From assembly GCA_947304585.1 (NCBI GenBank), contig CAMZBI010000019.1:1-40100 (forward strand): a DNA stretch of 40,100 bases. The letters run 5' to 3'. Of this stretch, positions 17,303 through 26,524 are shown in pieces (position 1 is the first letter of the stretch; the number at the start of each line of letters is the position of its first letter). Origin of the DNA: an uncultured Clostridia bacterium. Its GTDB lineage: Bacteria > Bacillota > Clostridia > UBA1212. Under the pieces are notes generated by a model. The model had not been told where the DNA came from, made no database searches, and saw only the letters and a list, made by a program, of their open reading frames with translations. Made by a program: the position numbers and the translations under genes.

Positions 17303-19309
17303 TCAGATCCTTCTGGTGCCGAAGCAGCAGTAATGTGTGGAACAGGTGAGACCTTTTGAGAACACGAGGGAGTATTTGGCGTCGTTGTTCAGTCTCGTGA
17401 GCCTGAGGACGATCCTGTTTTCCCCTTTCTTTAGGGAAATTCCCTGGAAATGGGCGTTTTCGGCATCCCAGGTCGTCGCCCCGTGCCTCTCGCCGATCAG
17501 TTCTCCGTTGACATAAAACTTAAATGGACCGGAGCAACCCAGTTGGGCAAACACGGTCATATCCTCCGGCGCCACCAGTATCTGGGACATATAGACCACG
17601 CAGGGACCGGTGAATCCGAAGAAATCCCGGAAGCGGAAGGAGTCCTCTTTTACCTCAATGTCGGAGACCCTGTAGGGCCTTGCGATGACGCCCCTGCTGC
17701 CTCTTAGGTAGTTGACGCCTCCGGGAAGCTTCTCAAAAAGCTCCTCTTCAGTAAAGATGTCGGTCTCTGTGTCCTTGGCAAAATTCAGGTGGAATTCCCG
17801 GACGTTGTCGATGTTTTCCGCATCGCTCGAAGCAGCGGGGAACACGTGCCAATAGCCCTTGCCCTTGGACAGTATCTCGTCGTCCGTTGGCGGAGTGGTA
17901 CTCCAGATCGGACCTGTCAGGCGCCAGATCCTGCTTCCGGATATGCCGAAGAAGAAATCGCAGCTGACGTCGCCGCTGACCCTGACTTTGATGATATTTT
18001 TCTCGTAAACAACTGCGTCCGGGTCCTTGACTCCAAGTACAAAGGTTTCCTCCGTCTTGTCGCCCGGGAGGATCGTGCGTCCGTAGCTTGAAAGAAGCTC
18101 GTTTCTGCGCTTGATCTCCGTATTGGCGGGCATGTCAAGGGCATAGTCTATGTACACTGTACGGTCGGTGGTATTGGTGAAAGTCAGCTTCACGGAAACG
18201 TCCTTGCCGATGCCGAAAGAGGGGTCCCCGTTTTCGTATTCCACGTCAAAAAGCACCGGAGCAGGCTCCTCGAACTTCTTCACCCCGGTAAGCGGCGCAT
18301 CAAGGATCCTTGCCTCGCTGCCGCCGCTTCTCTCAAGAGCCACAGCCAACCGGACAACGTCCTCCGCAAGATCGGTCACCTTGTCGCTTCTCCGGTTCGC
18401 CTTCACGCCAAGGACATATTTAACGTCCTTCCAGCCGTACGTCTCCTCCAGCTTTGCGGCGCCGATAATGATGCCAAGTATGGCTCCGGCGGTGGCGCAG
18501 GTGCAGTCCGTATCAAAACCGCAATTTAAGGCCAGCATGCCTGTTTTAATTATGTCCCCTTCTCCCTTCAGGAGGGCGGCAAGGGTGATGCAGAAATTCT
18601 GCAGCATGTTGGTGCAGTCCAAGTGGCCGTATCTGTTCAGTATCTCGCAAAGCACCTCTTTGATGTCTTCATGAGTCCTCGACAGTTCGCACACGAAGAC
18701 CACTGCTTCCTGGATCACGGAATTTTTCGGCACAAAGTTTGTCCCGTGCATGAACAGCTCGTAAAAATCGCCAAAGCTGCCGGTGCCCCCTTTGCCACAG
18801 AAGGCCAGGGACTCGACGGCCGCAAAGAACAGTTCTGCATCAATACTTATGCCTTCATGGTCGATGATCCCGTCCATTCCCGCCAATCTGACCGCCTGGA
18901 GCGGACTTCCGGGACTCAGGCAGGCCCATATCTCGGACCTTATCGGACAGCCGTTGCCGCTGCGGTAAAAATCGTTGCAGAATTTGCCGGAATAAGGGGG
19001 ATAGATGCCCTTTTCATGATTTTTGCGCATTACCGCATATTCCCCGGGGGAGTAGTCGCAGTTCTCGCAAAAGGCGTCCAGAAGATCCTTCGACGTGAAA
19101 TTGAGACCCTTTTTCTCCACCACCTCCAGCCAGAGCACCTGAAGATCAAGGTCGTCGTTGGGGAGCATCGTATCGATCATTCCGGGGCTGAATTTCAGAT
19201 TCATCGGCATCTTCACGCCTTCGTAGGGCGCGCCGAGGGTACCTATAACCGTCTTGCCAAGGAAACACCCCTTCACTCTGTCGGCAAAATCTTTGTAGTC
19301 AACTGTCAT
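17303..19309 (-). CDS. ADP-ribosylglycohydrolase-fold protein with C-terminal beta-rich region
   Basis: A 668-aa protein. Residues 1-330 match the ADP-ribosylglycohydrolase (DraG/ARH) fold: GCFLGKTVIGTLGAPYEG (14-31), the first metal-ligand motif N51-D52-D53 in the position of the usual T-D-D, and the second C-G-F-D266-T-D268 followed by CATAGAILGIIIGA. The C-terminal half (about 350-668) is beta-rich, with a stretch like a carbohydrate-binding sandwich near the end (FKFYNGEL-type strands, ending LVLRLTRLN-like). The carbohydrate context suggests a glycoside rather than ADP-ribose substrate, but that is inference. No signal peptide. AAAGGAG precedes the ATG. Confidence 0.82.
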   Translation of the reverse strand: MTVDYKDFADRVKGCFLGKTVIGTLGAPYEGVKMPMNLKFSPGMIDTMLPNDDLDLQVLWLEVVEKKGLNFTSKDLLDAFCENCDYSPGEYAVMRKNHEKGIYPPYSGKFCNDFYRSGNGCPIRSEIWACLSPGSPLQAVRLAGMDGIIDHEGISIDAELFFAAVESLAFCGKGGTGSFGDFYELFMHGTNFVPKNSVIQEAVVFVCELSRTHEDIKEVLCEILNRYGHLDCTNMLQNFCITLAALLKGEGDIIKTGMLALNCGFDTDCTCATAGAILGIIIGAAKLEETYGWKDVKYVLGVKANRRSDKVTDLAEDVVRLAVALERSGGSEARILDAPLTGVKKFEEPAPVLFDVEYENGDPSFGIGKDVSVKLTFTNTTDRTVYIDYALDMPANTEIKRRNELLSSYGRTILPGDKTEETFVLGVKDPDAVVYEKNIIKVRVSGDVSCDFFFGISGSRIWRLTGPIWSTTPPTDDEILSKGKGYWHVFPAASSDAENIDNVREFHLNFAKDTETDIFTEEELFEKLPGGVNYLRGSRGVIARPYRVSDIEVKEDSFRFRDFFGFTGPCVVYMSQILVAPEDMTVFAQLGCSGPFKFYVNGELIGERHGATTWDAENAHFQGISLKKGENRIVLRLTRLNNDAKYSLVFSKGLTCSTHYCCFGTRRI

Positions 19310-19354
19310 AATATTTTCTCCTTTGTTAAAACTCCCGGTCGCGATCTCCGGAGG

Positions 19355-20602
19355 TCAGTATGCCGGCGCGTCGTCGCCGATCCTCATGCTTATATGGTCT
19401 TCAGAAAGTCTTTCGTTTCCGCAAAAATCCCTGTTTTCGTAAAACCGCTCCCTTATCCCGGACAGGCTGCCCACGGTCATAAGGTAACTGTATTCTATCG
19501 GTTTTGTCGATATGATCCTGACTCTGGAAAGAGGCGCCACGTAGTTTGTGGAAGGATCTTCCGGTTTTTTTGACCCGTCGTACATGAATCTGCCCGCCTT
19601 GAATACGTCGATGTTAGGCACAAAAAGCCCTATCCCGTAGTCGTCATCCGGGCTCACCCAGGCGCACCAGGTCTCCTTGGCGGAATTGCGGATGTGAAAA
19701 GTGCAGGCCTCGGAATACTCCGGAAGGCCCCAGAAATTGAGGTCATCTCTCACGGTGAGAGGGCCGCCTGTCCAGGAATCAACTCCGTCGTACCAGACAA
19801 AACGCCTGAGGTAGCTGACCGTGTAGAACGCCGGCAGTTCCTGGGTGTTGCAGCCGTGGGTCCAACAGGAAAAATCCGTGAATCTGTTGTCGACTCTTAT
19901 CATATCACCGTCGACGGTGTAAATGTTTTCCATGTAGCTTGGCGTGTCGAAACCCACCTTGCCCCAGTCCTTGGGCATTGCCTTTATGTAGACCGACTTG
20001 TCGTCGTATCTCATGTCTATCAGCCTCGACCTTTGGTTGCCCCGGTCGCCGCCCTGGACGGGGTTGTAGCACCACTTGTGCCCCATAAACTCACCGAAGC
20101 GGAAATCCGGGTTCTCGGGGCACTCCCCGGTTCCGTAATAGGACTGCTGGACAAGCCTGCCCGTATCGTATTGGTTAATGAGATTTCTCAATCCGGGGAC
20201 AGGGCATTTTTTGTCCTCGATATAGTTGATCCCGCCGCCCCAGGCAAGCCTCACGCCAACCTTCAGTCTGTCGTTTTCAATGAAAAAAGTTTCGCCGGAG
20301 GGCGCAGGAACGTTTTCGAAGCCGACGTCTTTTATTTTAAGCCCAGAAGGCTTTTCGCCGAGGGAAACGTACCGGATACTGTCAATACCCGTTTTCGAAG
20401 CCCCGTCAATGTATCCCGGCACGAAGCAGCGGAATGTCCCCCCGCCTTTTTCAAGGTAGACGATGTCCTCGGTCCCGTCACTGTAGGTCACGATTCCCCG
20501 GACCGCCTCGTTTGCTTCGTAGGTCAGGGTAAAGCGGGTAAACGATCCCTCTGCCCTTTTCCCTATCTCAATTATTCCCTCTGTTTCCTTAAGATCTTTC
20601 AT
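19355..20602 (-). CDS. hypothetical protein, possibly a beta-sandwich carbohydrate-acting protein
   Basis: A 415-aa protein I cannot assign to a family. It has no signal peptide or membrane segment, and is rich in Trp, Tyr, Gly and Asp. The stretches WGGGINYIEDKK, NLINQYDTGRLVQQSYYG and WCYNPVQGGDRGNQRSR recall galactose-mutarotase-like supersandwich proteins that act on sugars. It overlaps the GDPD gene by 14 nt and precedes the ARH-fold gene by 45 nt, so the three are probably translationally linked. Carbohydrate function is inference from composition and neighbours. Confidence 0.7.
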   Translation of the reverse strand: MKDLKETEGIIEIGKRAEGSFTRFTLTYEANEAVRGIVTYSDGTEDIVYLEKGGGTFRCFVPGYIDGASKTGIDSIRYVSLGEKPSGLKIKDVGFENVPAPSGETFFIENDRLKVGVRLAWGGGINYIEDKKCPVPGLRNLINQYDTGRLVQQSYYGTGECPENPDFRFGEFMGHKWCYNPVQGGDRGNQRSRLIDMRYDDKSVYIKAMPKDWGKVGFDTPSYMENIYTVDGDMIRVDNRFTDFSCWTHGCNTQELPAFYTVSYLRRFVWYDGVDSWTGGPLTVRDDLNFWGLPEYSEACTFHIRNSAKETWCAWVSPDDDYGIGLFVPNIDVFKAGRFMYDGSKKPEDPSTNYVAPLSRVRIISTKPIEYSYLMTVGSLSGIRERFYENRDFCGNERLSEDHISMRIGDDAPAY

Positions 20603-21443
20603 TTCCGAACCTTTCGTTCAAATATTTTTCAACGGTCTCAGGGCTCACGTTCTCGAATATGAACGTTCTGAAGTATTTGCCGTTCTTCTCAAGTTCCTCA
20701 GGAGATCTGAAGGTCCAGCCCGCCTGATGGGCCCCGAAAATACGGGTCATCCTCCTGAAAAAATACCGGGCATGGGTGTGGTCGTAGGAAATAAAATCAG
20801 GTCTTGTTACCACGTTGGAGATGAGAGTCCCGAGAAGCCTCTTGGCAATTCCTTCGCCTTTGATCACCGTCGACAACTGGCCCCGCATTCTCTCCGGTCT
20901 GTTCTTTTTGTACCACATAAGAACGCCGGGGTAAAAGGACTGGATCACGTAATCGCCCTTGTAATCCTTAAGTATCTTTTCCGCGGCCTCGCAGAGGGCA
21001 TTGGCGTTGCTCCCGCAAAGCTTGAACTCGATGAGGATGGGCACCCTTCCCTTCACCGTCTCAAGGCACTCCTCAAGGGTTGGAATAGTCTCGCCGGTAC
21101 CCGCAAGCCTCAGAGTCTTCAGTTCCTCCATGGTCTTTTCCTCGGGCTTTCCGGGAACGCCGCACATGCGGTCCAGAGTGTCGTCGTGAAAGACCGCCAC
21201 ATGCCCGTCAAGAGTCAGGTGTACGTCGTTTTCGATCATAAGTCCGGCTTCGCAGGCTCTTTCAAAAGCTGCGAGAGAATTTTCCGGGACGCCTTGGCCA
21301 ATGTCATGCAGCCCTCTGTGGGCAACAGCCTTGCCGTCCATAAGCCGCCGGTCTTTGTGGCGCCGGAGGGACGGAAAGACGAGAAATGCAATTATCAAAC
21401 ACAGCCCCGCGAGAACCGCAAGACAGATCCAGAGTATCTCCAT
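20589..21443 (-). CDS. membrane-anchored glycerophosphodiester phosphodiesterase
   Basis: A 284-aa GDPD. Residues 4-24 form one N-terminal transmembrane helix with a short basic tail. The catalytic TIM barrel follows: AHRGL (H42, R43), PENSLAAF (E54, N55), E71-N-D73, and H86 in VAVFHDD. These are the metal ligands and acid/base residues of the family; the usual ExD is E-N-D here. It hydrolyses glycerophosphodiesters to glycerol-3-phosphate and an alcohol. It sits between an MFS transporter gene and the 415-aa gene, with a 21-nt gap upstream. Confidence 0.92.
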   Translation of the reverse strand: MEILWICLAVLAGLCLIIAFLVFPSLRRHKDRRLMDGKAVAHRGLHDIGQGVPENSLAAFERACEAGLMIENDVHLTLDGHVAVFHDDTLDRMCGVPGKPEEKTMEELKTLRLAGTGETIPTLEECLETVKGRVPILIEFKLCGSNANALCEAAEKILKDYKGDYVIQSFYPGVLMWYKKNRPERMRGQLSTVIKGEGIAKRLLGTLISNVVTRPDFISYDHTHARYFFRRMTRIFGAHQAGWTFRSPEELEKNGKYFRTFIFENVSPETVEKYLNERFGNERS

Positions 21444-21464
21444 TGTTTCTCAACCCTTAAGGTA

Positions 21465-22766
21465 TCAGTCGTCAACGTCAAAATTCTCGATGACCGATTT
21501 CTTCTTCGGCGGCTTGTTGTCGCCGTGTCTTACAAATATCATGGTCACAAACGCCAATGCCGAGAACACCGCCGCGTAGGGGAAGAGCAGCAGATATCCG
21601 GCGGATTTAATGTTGTCGATGAGCAGGCCCGAGAGAAGAGGAGTTGCGATCTGGGCAGCCATTGAGAAGGTGTAATAGATGCCTGTGTATTTGCCAACGT
21701 CGCCGCCCTTGCACATCTCAACCACCATCGGGAAGGAGTTGACGTTGATGGCGGCCCAGCCGATGCCTACGAGACCGAAAAGCACGTACATGATTGGCGT
21801 TGCCTGTCTGATGAAAAATCCGCACACGTAGCAGACCGTCATGAGCACAACGCCGCCCATGATCGTCTTTTTGCGGCCCAGATGGCTTGAAAGGAACCCG
21901 AGGGGTACGAAAGCTGCAATGGCCGCAACCGTGCCCACCAGCAGGTAAGAAGAAGAGGCGCTGAGGTCCACGTTCCATATTTCCACACAGTATCTCGAGA
22001 AAGCGGTGGATACGGCGTTGTAGGCCATGAACCAGAAGAACACTGAGAGGAGTATCATGAAAAGGCTGAGGCCAACTTTTTTGTCCACCTTTTTGCCTTT
22101 ACTGGCGTCTTCCTCAGGCTGTGGCTCATCGTCAACGTGGGGCAGTTTGTTTTCCTTGACCGTCAGCGTCATTACAAGAACGGATACCAGCATGAAGCCC
22201 GCCACCACCAAGAACACGGGGAGGAAGGACTGGCCTTCTTTGTAGACTTTGGTGCCGTCCTCGAGGGTCTCGCTCTTGAGAAGAAGCATCATCATTATTG
22301 TGGAGAAGATGCCGCCGACGTATCCCACCAAGTTGATGATGGCATTGGCCTTACTGCGGAGAGGCTTTTCCGTGACGTCAGGCATGTATGCCACCGCAGG
22401 GGAGCGGTAGACCGACATCACCACGAGAAGCACAAGCAGAGTGACCATGAACACCGGGAACGAGTTCAGCTTGTGGGCAAAAGCGAGGATCACCATGAGT
22501 CCCGACGCGGCAATGGTTCCGAAAAGAACGTAGGGAGTCCTCTTGCCGAGGGGCGTCCGGGTCTTGTCGGAGATGGCGCCGAAGAGGGGCAGCATGAATA
22601 TCGCCAATATGTTGTCGATGGCCATTACCGCATTGGTCCAGAAGGTGGAAAGCCCGAAATCCTTCTCAAGCAGGTAGGGAATGACCTGGTCGTAGAACTG
22701 CCAGAACGACAGTATGGACATAAACGCGAATCCTATCAGGATCGTCCTTTTGTAGTTGAGTTTCAT
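21465..22766 (-). CDS. MFS transporter (SLC45/GPH-like sugar transporter type)
   Basis: A 433-aa, roughly 12-helix major facilitator. The N-terminal half contains MAIDNILAIFMLPLFGAISDKTRTPLGKRTPY, including the cytoplasmic GxxSDKTRTPxGKRxP loop typical of glycoside-pentoside-hexuronide/SLC45-type sugar carriers. A charged loop (about 205-225) separates the two six-helix bundles. GGGAGG lies 5 nt before the ATG. Sugar specificity unknown; the adjacent ARH-fold and 415-aa genes suggest that one cluster handles a glycoside or its breakdown product. Confidence 0.87.
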   Translation of the reverse strand: MKLNYKRTILIGFAFMSILSFWQFYDQVIPYLLEKDFGLSTFWTNAVMAIDNILAIFMLPLFGAISDKTRTPLGKRTPYVLFGTIAASGLMVILAFAHKLNSFPVFMVTLLVLLVVMSVYRSPAVAYMPDVTEKPLRSKANAIINLVGYVGGIFSTIMMMLLLKSETLEDGTKVYKEGQSFLPVFLVVAGFMLVSVLVMTLTVKENKLPHVDDEPQPEEDASKGKKVDKKVGLSLFMILLSVFFWFMAYNAVSTAFSRYCVEIWNVDLSASSSYLLVGTVAAIAAFVPLGFLSSHLGRKKTIMGGVVLMTVCYVCGFFIRQATPIMYVLFGLVGIGWAAINVNSFPMVVEMCKGGDVGKYTGIYYTFSMAAQIATPLLSGLLIDNIKSAGYLLLFPYAAVFSALAFVTMIFVRHGDNKPPKKKSVIENFDVDD

Positions 22767-22802
22767 TTTTCCTCCCAGATAAGGTGTATTTGTAAGAAGC
22801 TT

Positions 22803-23222
22803 TTAAAAAGCTCCCTCGATAATGTCGATTTTCATTCCGGTCCCGCAGGCCTCACGGTCCCCGCAGGTTTCGGAGGTTCCGCAAAAGTAGACCTCTGCAA
22901 CGTCAAATCTTACGTAAAAATTCGAAAATTCAGGTCTCTCAAGCAGGAACAGTTCCGCCAGCTTACGTATCCGCATCCTCTTTTTGTAGTCCACGGCGGC
23001 GCCCGCATCCGCAAAAGATCTGTCCTTTCTGGTCTTCACTTCGCAGAAGCAGAGGATCCTTTTTTCTCTGTGGAGGGCGATCACGTCTATCTCGCCGGTT
23101 CTGCCTTTCCGCCAGTTCCTCTCCTCTATAACAAAGCCCCGCTTGACGTATTCCGAGGCTGCAAGGTCCTCGCCAAGTCTTCCTTTTTCTTTGTTCGAAA
23201 GCTTTTTGGCGTCAGGGCCCAT
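22803..23222 (-). CDS. yraN: YraN/UPF0102 family nuclease-fold protein
   Basis: A 139-aa PD-(D/E)xK-fold protein. The N-terminal GRLGEDLAASEYVKRGF helix is followed by the active-site-like residues D46 (RTGEIDVIA), E61 and K63 (CFCEVKTRKD). The biochemical role is not settled. It is next to rnhB, its common neighbour. GAGGTGG precedes the ATG. Confidence 0.9.
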   Translation of the reverse strand: MGPDAKKLSNKEKGRLGEDLAASEYVKRGFVIEERNWRKGRTGEIDVIALHREKRILCFCEVKTRKDRSFADAGAAVDYKKRMRIRKLAELFLLERPEFSNFYVRFDVAEVYFCGTSETCGDREACGTGMKIDIIEGAF

Positions 23223-23264
23223 GGTCCACCTCTTCCGTTAGTTTCCCGTTCTCCCGGCGGTCCT

Positions 23265-23897
23265 TCAGTGGATCGTCTTGAGGAACGATTTTCTGTGTAT
23301 CGGCGATATGCCGAGTTCTCTTATCGCCTGGTAGTGGGCCGCCGTGCCGTAGCCCTTGTGCTTGGCAAATCCGTAGCCGGGGTAGACAGAGTCAAGTTCG
23401 ATCATCATCCGGTCCCTGGTGACCTTGGCTATTATCGAAGCCGCTCCGATGGAGACCGAAAGTGCGTCGCCGTGGGTTATGGATATCTGTTCGACCCCCT
23501 TCGGCAGGTCCGGAACGCAGACATGGTCAACCAATATGTGCTTCGGAACGCAGCCAAGTTTATCCGCCGCCTGAAGGATCGCCGCCCTCATGGCCTCGTA
23601 GGTCGCCTGCAGGATGTTGATCTCGTCAATGCGGTCGTTGTCCACAATGCCCACGCCCCAGGCGATGCAGCTCTCTATTATGCCGTCATAGAGTTTTTCC
23701 CGCTGCTTCTCGGACAGTTTTTTCGAGTCATTGGCCTCGGGAAAGGGGTTGTTCATATCGAAAACGGTGCAAGCCGCCACCACGGGACCCGCCAACGGAC
23801 CTCTTCCGGCTTCGTCAACTCCCGCCACCACTGTGGCGCCGCCGTTTTTCAGCATGTTCTCGAATCTCAGAAGATCGGTCTCTTCACCTTTTGCCAT
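23265..23897 (-). CDS. rnhB: ribonuclease HII
   Basis: A 210-aa enzyme that cuts RNA from RNA-DNA hybrids and at misincorporated ribonucleotides. Catalytic acidic motif GVDEAGRGPLAGPVV (D28, E29), then the Asp of HILVDHV and the family KGYGTAAHYQAI block. Normal length. Its first 14 nt overlap the end of rbgA, a sign of coupling. Confidence 0.96.
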   Translation of the reverse strand: MAKGEETDLLRFENMLKNGGATVVAGVDEAGRGPLAGPVVAACTVFDMNNPFPEANDSKKLSEKQREKLYDGIIESCIAWGVGIVDNDRIDEINILQATYEAMRAAILQAADKLGCVPKHILVDHVCVPDLPKGVEQISITHGDALSVSIGAASIIAKVTRDRMMIELDSVYPGYGFAKHKGYGTAAHYQAIRELGISPIHRKSFLKTIH

Positions 23898-24903
23898 TTT
23901 TTCTGCTCCTGTAATTGGCTTTTCTCTCGGCCCTTTTCTCCTGTTTGCGTTTCAGCGACTCCTCGTTTCTCCTGGTCTCGGCCTTTTCCTCCTCAAGGAC
24001 CTCCGGGAAATCAAGGCTTATCTTCCCCGTTTTTCCGCTTCTGAAATCGTCAAGGACCACAGCGGCGGCCCTGTCAAGGTCCACGTCGCCGCCTTTTACG
24101 AGGCAGCCCCTGGCCTTTCCGCAGGCCTCAAGCATGGCAAGACCCTTGGCAAGTCTCTCCGCACCAAGTATGGTCTCTGTGACGTAATCGCCCGAAAATG
24201 CCTCCGGGACTTCAGGGACGGTTATGCCGTACCTTTTTTCGATCGCTCCCGGGTAGTGGCTGTCGATAAACGTCAGCAGGAATGCGCAAAGCTCTCCCCG
24301 GTCCACCACTTCGTCCTTTACCGCTCCGCTGGCAGCAAGGCGCATCGCTGCGAACTGGTTGTCGATCCTGGGCCACAAGAGCCCCGGGGTGTCAAGAAGA
24401 TATATGTCGTCGCCCATGCTGAGCCACTGTTTATCTCTGGTGACTCCGGGCCTGTCACCGGTCTTGGCGGAGGCCTTGCCTGCCACTTTGTTCACAAAAG
24501 AGGACTTGCCGACGTTGGGGATCCCCACCACCATTGCATAGAGAGTCGTGGAAATCCTGCCCCGCTCTGATGAGCGGCTGACCTTGTCCTCCATGGCTTT
24601 TCTCACTGCGGCGATGACTTTTTTGACACCGTCTCCCGCCTTTGCGTCGGTGAATACAACGGTAAAGCCTTTTTCCCTGTAGAAGTTCGTCCAGATCTCG
24701 CTGACCGCGGGGTCCGCAAGATCCGCTTTATTAAATACCAATACCCTCGGCTTCTTACCGATTATCCTGTCTATAGCCGGGTTTCTGCTGCTGTAGGGAA
24801 GCCTTGCGTCGCAAAGCTCGATCACTATATCCACAAGTTTAAGGTTTTCCTCAAGGGTCCGTTTGGCCTTGGCCATGTGCCCCGGGTACCACTGAACGTT
24901 CAT
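23884..24903 (-). CDS. rbgA: ribosome biogenesis GTPase RbgA (YlqF)
   Basis: A 339-aa circularly permuted GTPase needed for late 50S maturation. The motifs appear in permuted order: G4 NKAD (58-61), then G1 GIPNVGKS (127-134), then G3 DTPG (171-174). The N-terminal MNVQWYPGHMAKAKR is the RbgA hallmark. The longest frame would start at 25032, but the extra 43 residues are low-quality, and ATG 24903 has GAGGAG 6 nt upstream, so the shorter start is used. The basic C-terminal tail probably contacts rRNA. Confidence 0.96.
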   Translation of the reverse strand: MNVQWYPGHMAKAKRTLEENLKLVDIVIELCDARLPYSSRNPAIDRIIGKKPRVLVFNKADLADPAVSEIWTNFYREKGFTVVFTDAKAGDGVKKVIAAVRKAMEDKVSRSSERGRISTTLYAMVVGIPNVGKSSFVNKVAGKASAKTGDRPGVTRDKQWLSMGDDIYLLDTPGLLWPRIDNQFAAMRLAASGAVKDEVVDRGELCAFLLTFIDSHYPGAIEKRYGITVPEVPEAFSGDYVTETILGAERLAKGLAMLEACGKARGCLVKGGDVDLDRAAAVVLDDFRSGKTGKISLDFPEVLEEEKAETRRNEESLKRKQEKRAERKANYRSRKNGKR

Positions 24904-24926
24904 ATTTGTCTCCTCTTTTGTGCGGG

Positions 24927-25487
24927 CTAAACTTTCGCAAGCCTTTCGCTCTGTTTTTCTTTCATCAAGTCTCCGCCGACAGCGTCGATATTCACCGTGA
25001 CGGGGCCGAAATCTTCCACCTCCAGAAGCCACATGGCCTCCGGCATCCCCAGATCCTCCCAGATCACGCCTTCAACTCTTTTTATTTTCATGGCGGCGGA
25101 CACCGCACATCCCCCGGGATATATTCCGTGGACGCAGCCGTATTTCACGCAGACCTCCCCTGTGGCGCTTCCCATGCCGCCCTTTCCGACGATGACCGAA
25201 ATGCCTGTTTTTTCGATAAATTCCGGCTCATATCTTTCGAGCCTCATGCTGGTGGTGGGCCCTGCGGATACGACGGTCCTCATTCCGTCCTTTTCCTGAA
25301 TGATAGGTCCGCAGTGATAAAGGACCGCTCCGTTAAGATCGACACCCTTGGCGCCTCCCTCTGCGAGAAATCTGGCGTGGCCTTCGTCTCTGAGGGTTAC
25401 CATTCTGCCGGTTATGTATACGGTATCGCCGGCTTTCAGTTTTCTCACCGTTTCTTTGTCCACAGGAGTTTTGAGATGATATTCCAT
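24927..25487 (-). CDS. Fe-S hydro-lyase beta subunit (class I fumarase / L(+)-tartrate dehydratase C-terminal type)
   Basis: A 186-aa subunit of a two-subunit [4Fe-4S] hydro-lyase. It contains AGDTVYITGRMVTLRDEGH, DLNGAVLYHCGPII, VSAGPTTSMRLERYEPEFI and GKGGMGSA, the residues that close over the dicarboxylate. The ending LGMPEAMWLLEVEDFGPVTVNID resembles E. coli TtdB, as far as I can recall that sequence. Fumarate/malate and tartrate/oxaloacetate versions cannot be separated by eye. It follows the alpha subunit by 12 nt; GGAGG precedes the ATG. Confidence 0.87.
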   Translation of the reverse strand: MEYHLKTPVDKETVRKLKAGDTVYITGRMVTLRDEGHARFLAEGGAKGVDLNGAVLYHCGPIIQEKDGMRTVVSAGPTTSMRLERYEPEFIEKTGISVIVGKGGMGSATGEVCVKYGCVHGIYPGGCAVSAAMKIKRVEGVIWEDLGMPEAMWLLEVEDFGPVTVNIDAVGGDLMKEKQSERLAKV

Positions 25488-25499
25488 GGTCTTCCTCCT

Positions 25500-26435
25500 T
25501 CAGACAAAATCTCCGTGGTCCGGAGACGACACGTTCAGTTCTTTGTCGAACCTGATCACGCCACGGCGTGTGGCCCAGCAGCCTGTGGAAAGAGCGACGG
25601 CAAAAGTTGCCGGATGCCTCACCCCGGATATTACGTTGACGCCGATCATGCTCTCTCTTCCCCCGAGTCCCCCGGGACCTATCTCCAACCCGTTCAGCTT
25701 ATCAAAGAGTTCCTTGGCAAGTTCTGCGTCTCCGACCTCCGCCAAATCGCTGTCCAGGGGCCTTAGAAGCGCTTTTTTGGAGAGCTTCGCGGCAATGTCC
25801 GCAGACGGGCCAATGCCTACTCCCGCGATAAGAGGCGGGCAGGCGTTGACGCCCTTCTCCAGTATTTTTTCGATTATCAGCTGTTTCGCTTTTTCAAGAC
25901 CCTCTCCGGGTGTCAGCACCGCCGCAAATCCGGGAAGGCTGGATCCCCCTCCCATGAGGTAGACAGTGATCTCCAGACCGTCTCCCGGCACGATTTCCCA
26001 GTCAATATACGGGGAACAGGTTCCTTCATTGTTTCCGGTGTTCTTCCCCGTGTAGGGATCAACGGCGTTGGGCCTGAGAGGTACCAGCAGGAAAGCATCC
26101 GCGGCAGCTTTTTTTACAGCAGCTTCCACGTCGCCAACGTACGGAAATCCGCTGCCCGCTTTTATGTAAAAACAGGGTATGCCGGTGTCCTGGCAGAGGG
26201 GGCGTTTGAGACCCTTGGCAAGCCTGAGATTTTCAAGCATGCATTCATAGTTCTTTTTAGCTCCATCCGACGTCTCCCCGAGAGCCATTTCGGAAAGCCT
26301 CTTTTTAACGTCATCCGGCAGGCTGACTGCCAGAAGGCATACGAAACGGGCAAGATCAGATGCGATTTTATCGTTGATCCTGCCTGTCCCTTCAGCCGGG
26401 ACCAAGGCGTATTGTTTTTCTTCCGGGACTTTCAT
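25500..26435 (-). CDS. Fe-S hydro-lyase alpha subunit (class I fumarase / L(+)-tartrate dehydratase N-terminal type)
   Basis: A 311-aa catalytic subunit, longer than the usual 280-300. The three cluster cysteines are C81 (RPLCQDTG), C199 (NACPP) and C286 (STGCWATRRG). It also has KNTGNNEG and the MGGGSSLPG motif where fumarases often have KGGGSEN; the LPG form resembles TtdA-type enzymes. GAGGTGA precedes the ATG. Together with the beta subunit it hydrates or dehydrates a C4 dicarboxylate. Assignment to fumarase or tartrate dehydratase is open. Confidence 0.87.
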   Translation of the reverse strand: MKVPEEKQYALVPAEGTGRINDKIASDLARFVCLLAVSLPDDVKKRLSEMALGETSDGAKKNYECMLENLRLAKGLKRPLCQDTGIPCFYIKAGSGFPYVGDVEAAVKKAAADAFLLVPLRPNAVDPYTGKNTGNNEGTCSPYIDWEIVPGDGLEITVYLMGGGSSLPGFAAVLTPGEGLEKAKQLIIEKILEKGVNACPPLIAGVGIGPSADIAAKLSKKALLRPLDSDLAEVGDAELAKELFDKLNGLEIGPGGLGGRESMIGVNVISGVRHPATFAVALSTGCWATRRGVIRFDKELNVSSPDHGDFV

Positions 26436-26524
26436 AAAAAGTCACCTCTTTAAACCGGTATTCCGGGTTTAAGACGGTACGCCGGTGGTTTTCCCGGTCT
26501 TCGCCGTCCGGAAAGTTCAAGCGT

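Noticed and set aside
22137..24044. 635-aa plus-strand frame
   Set aside because: Lies across MFS, yraN, rnhB and rbgA on the opposite strand, all of which have clear motifs.
24904..25032. 43-residue N-terminal extension of rbgA
   Set aside because: It overlaps the end of the hydro-lyase beta gene and the family N-terminus begins at the ATG at 24903, which has a strong SD.
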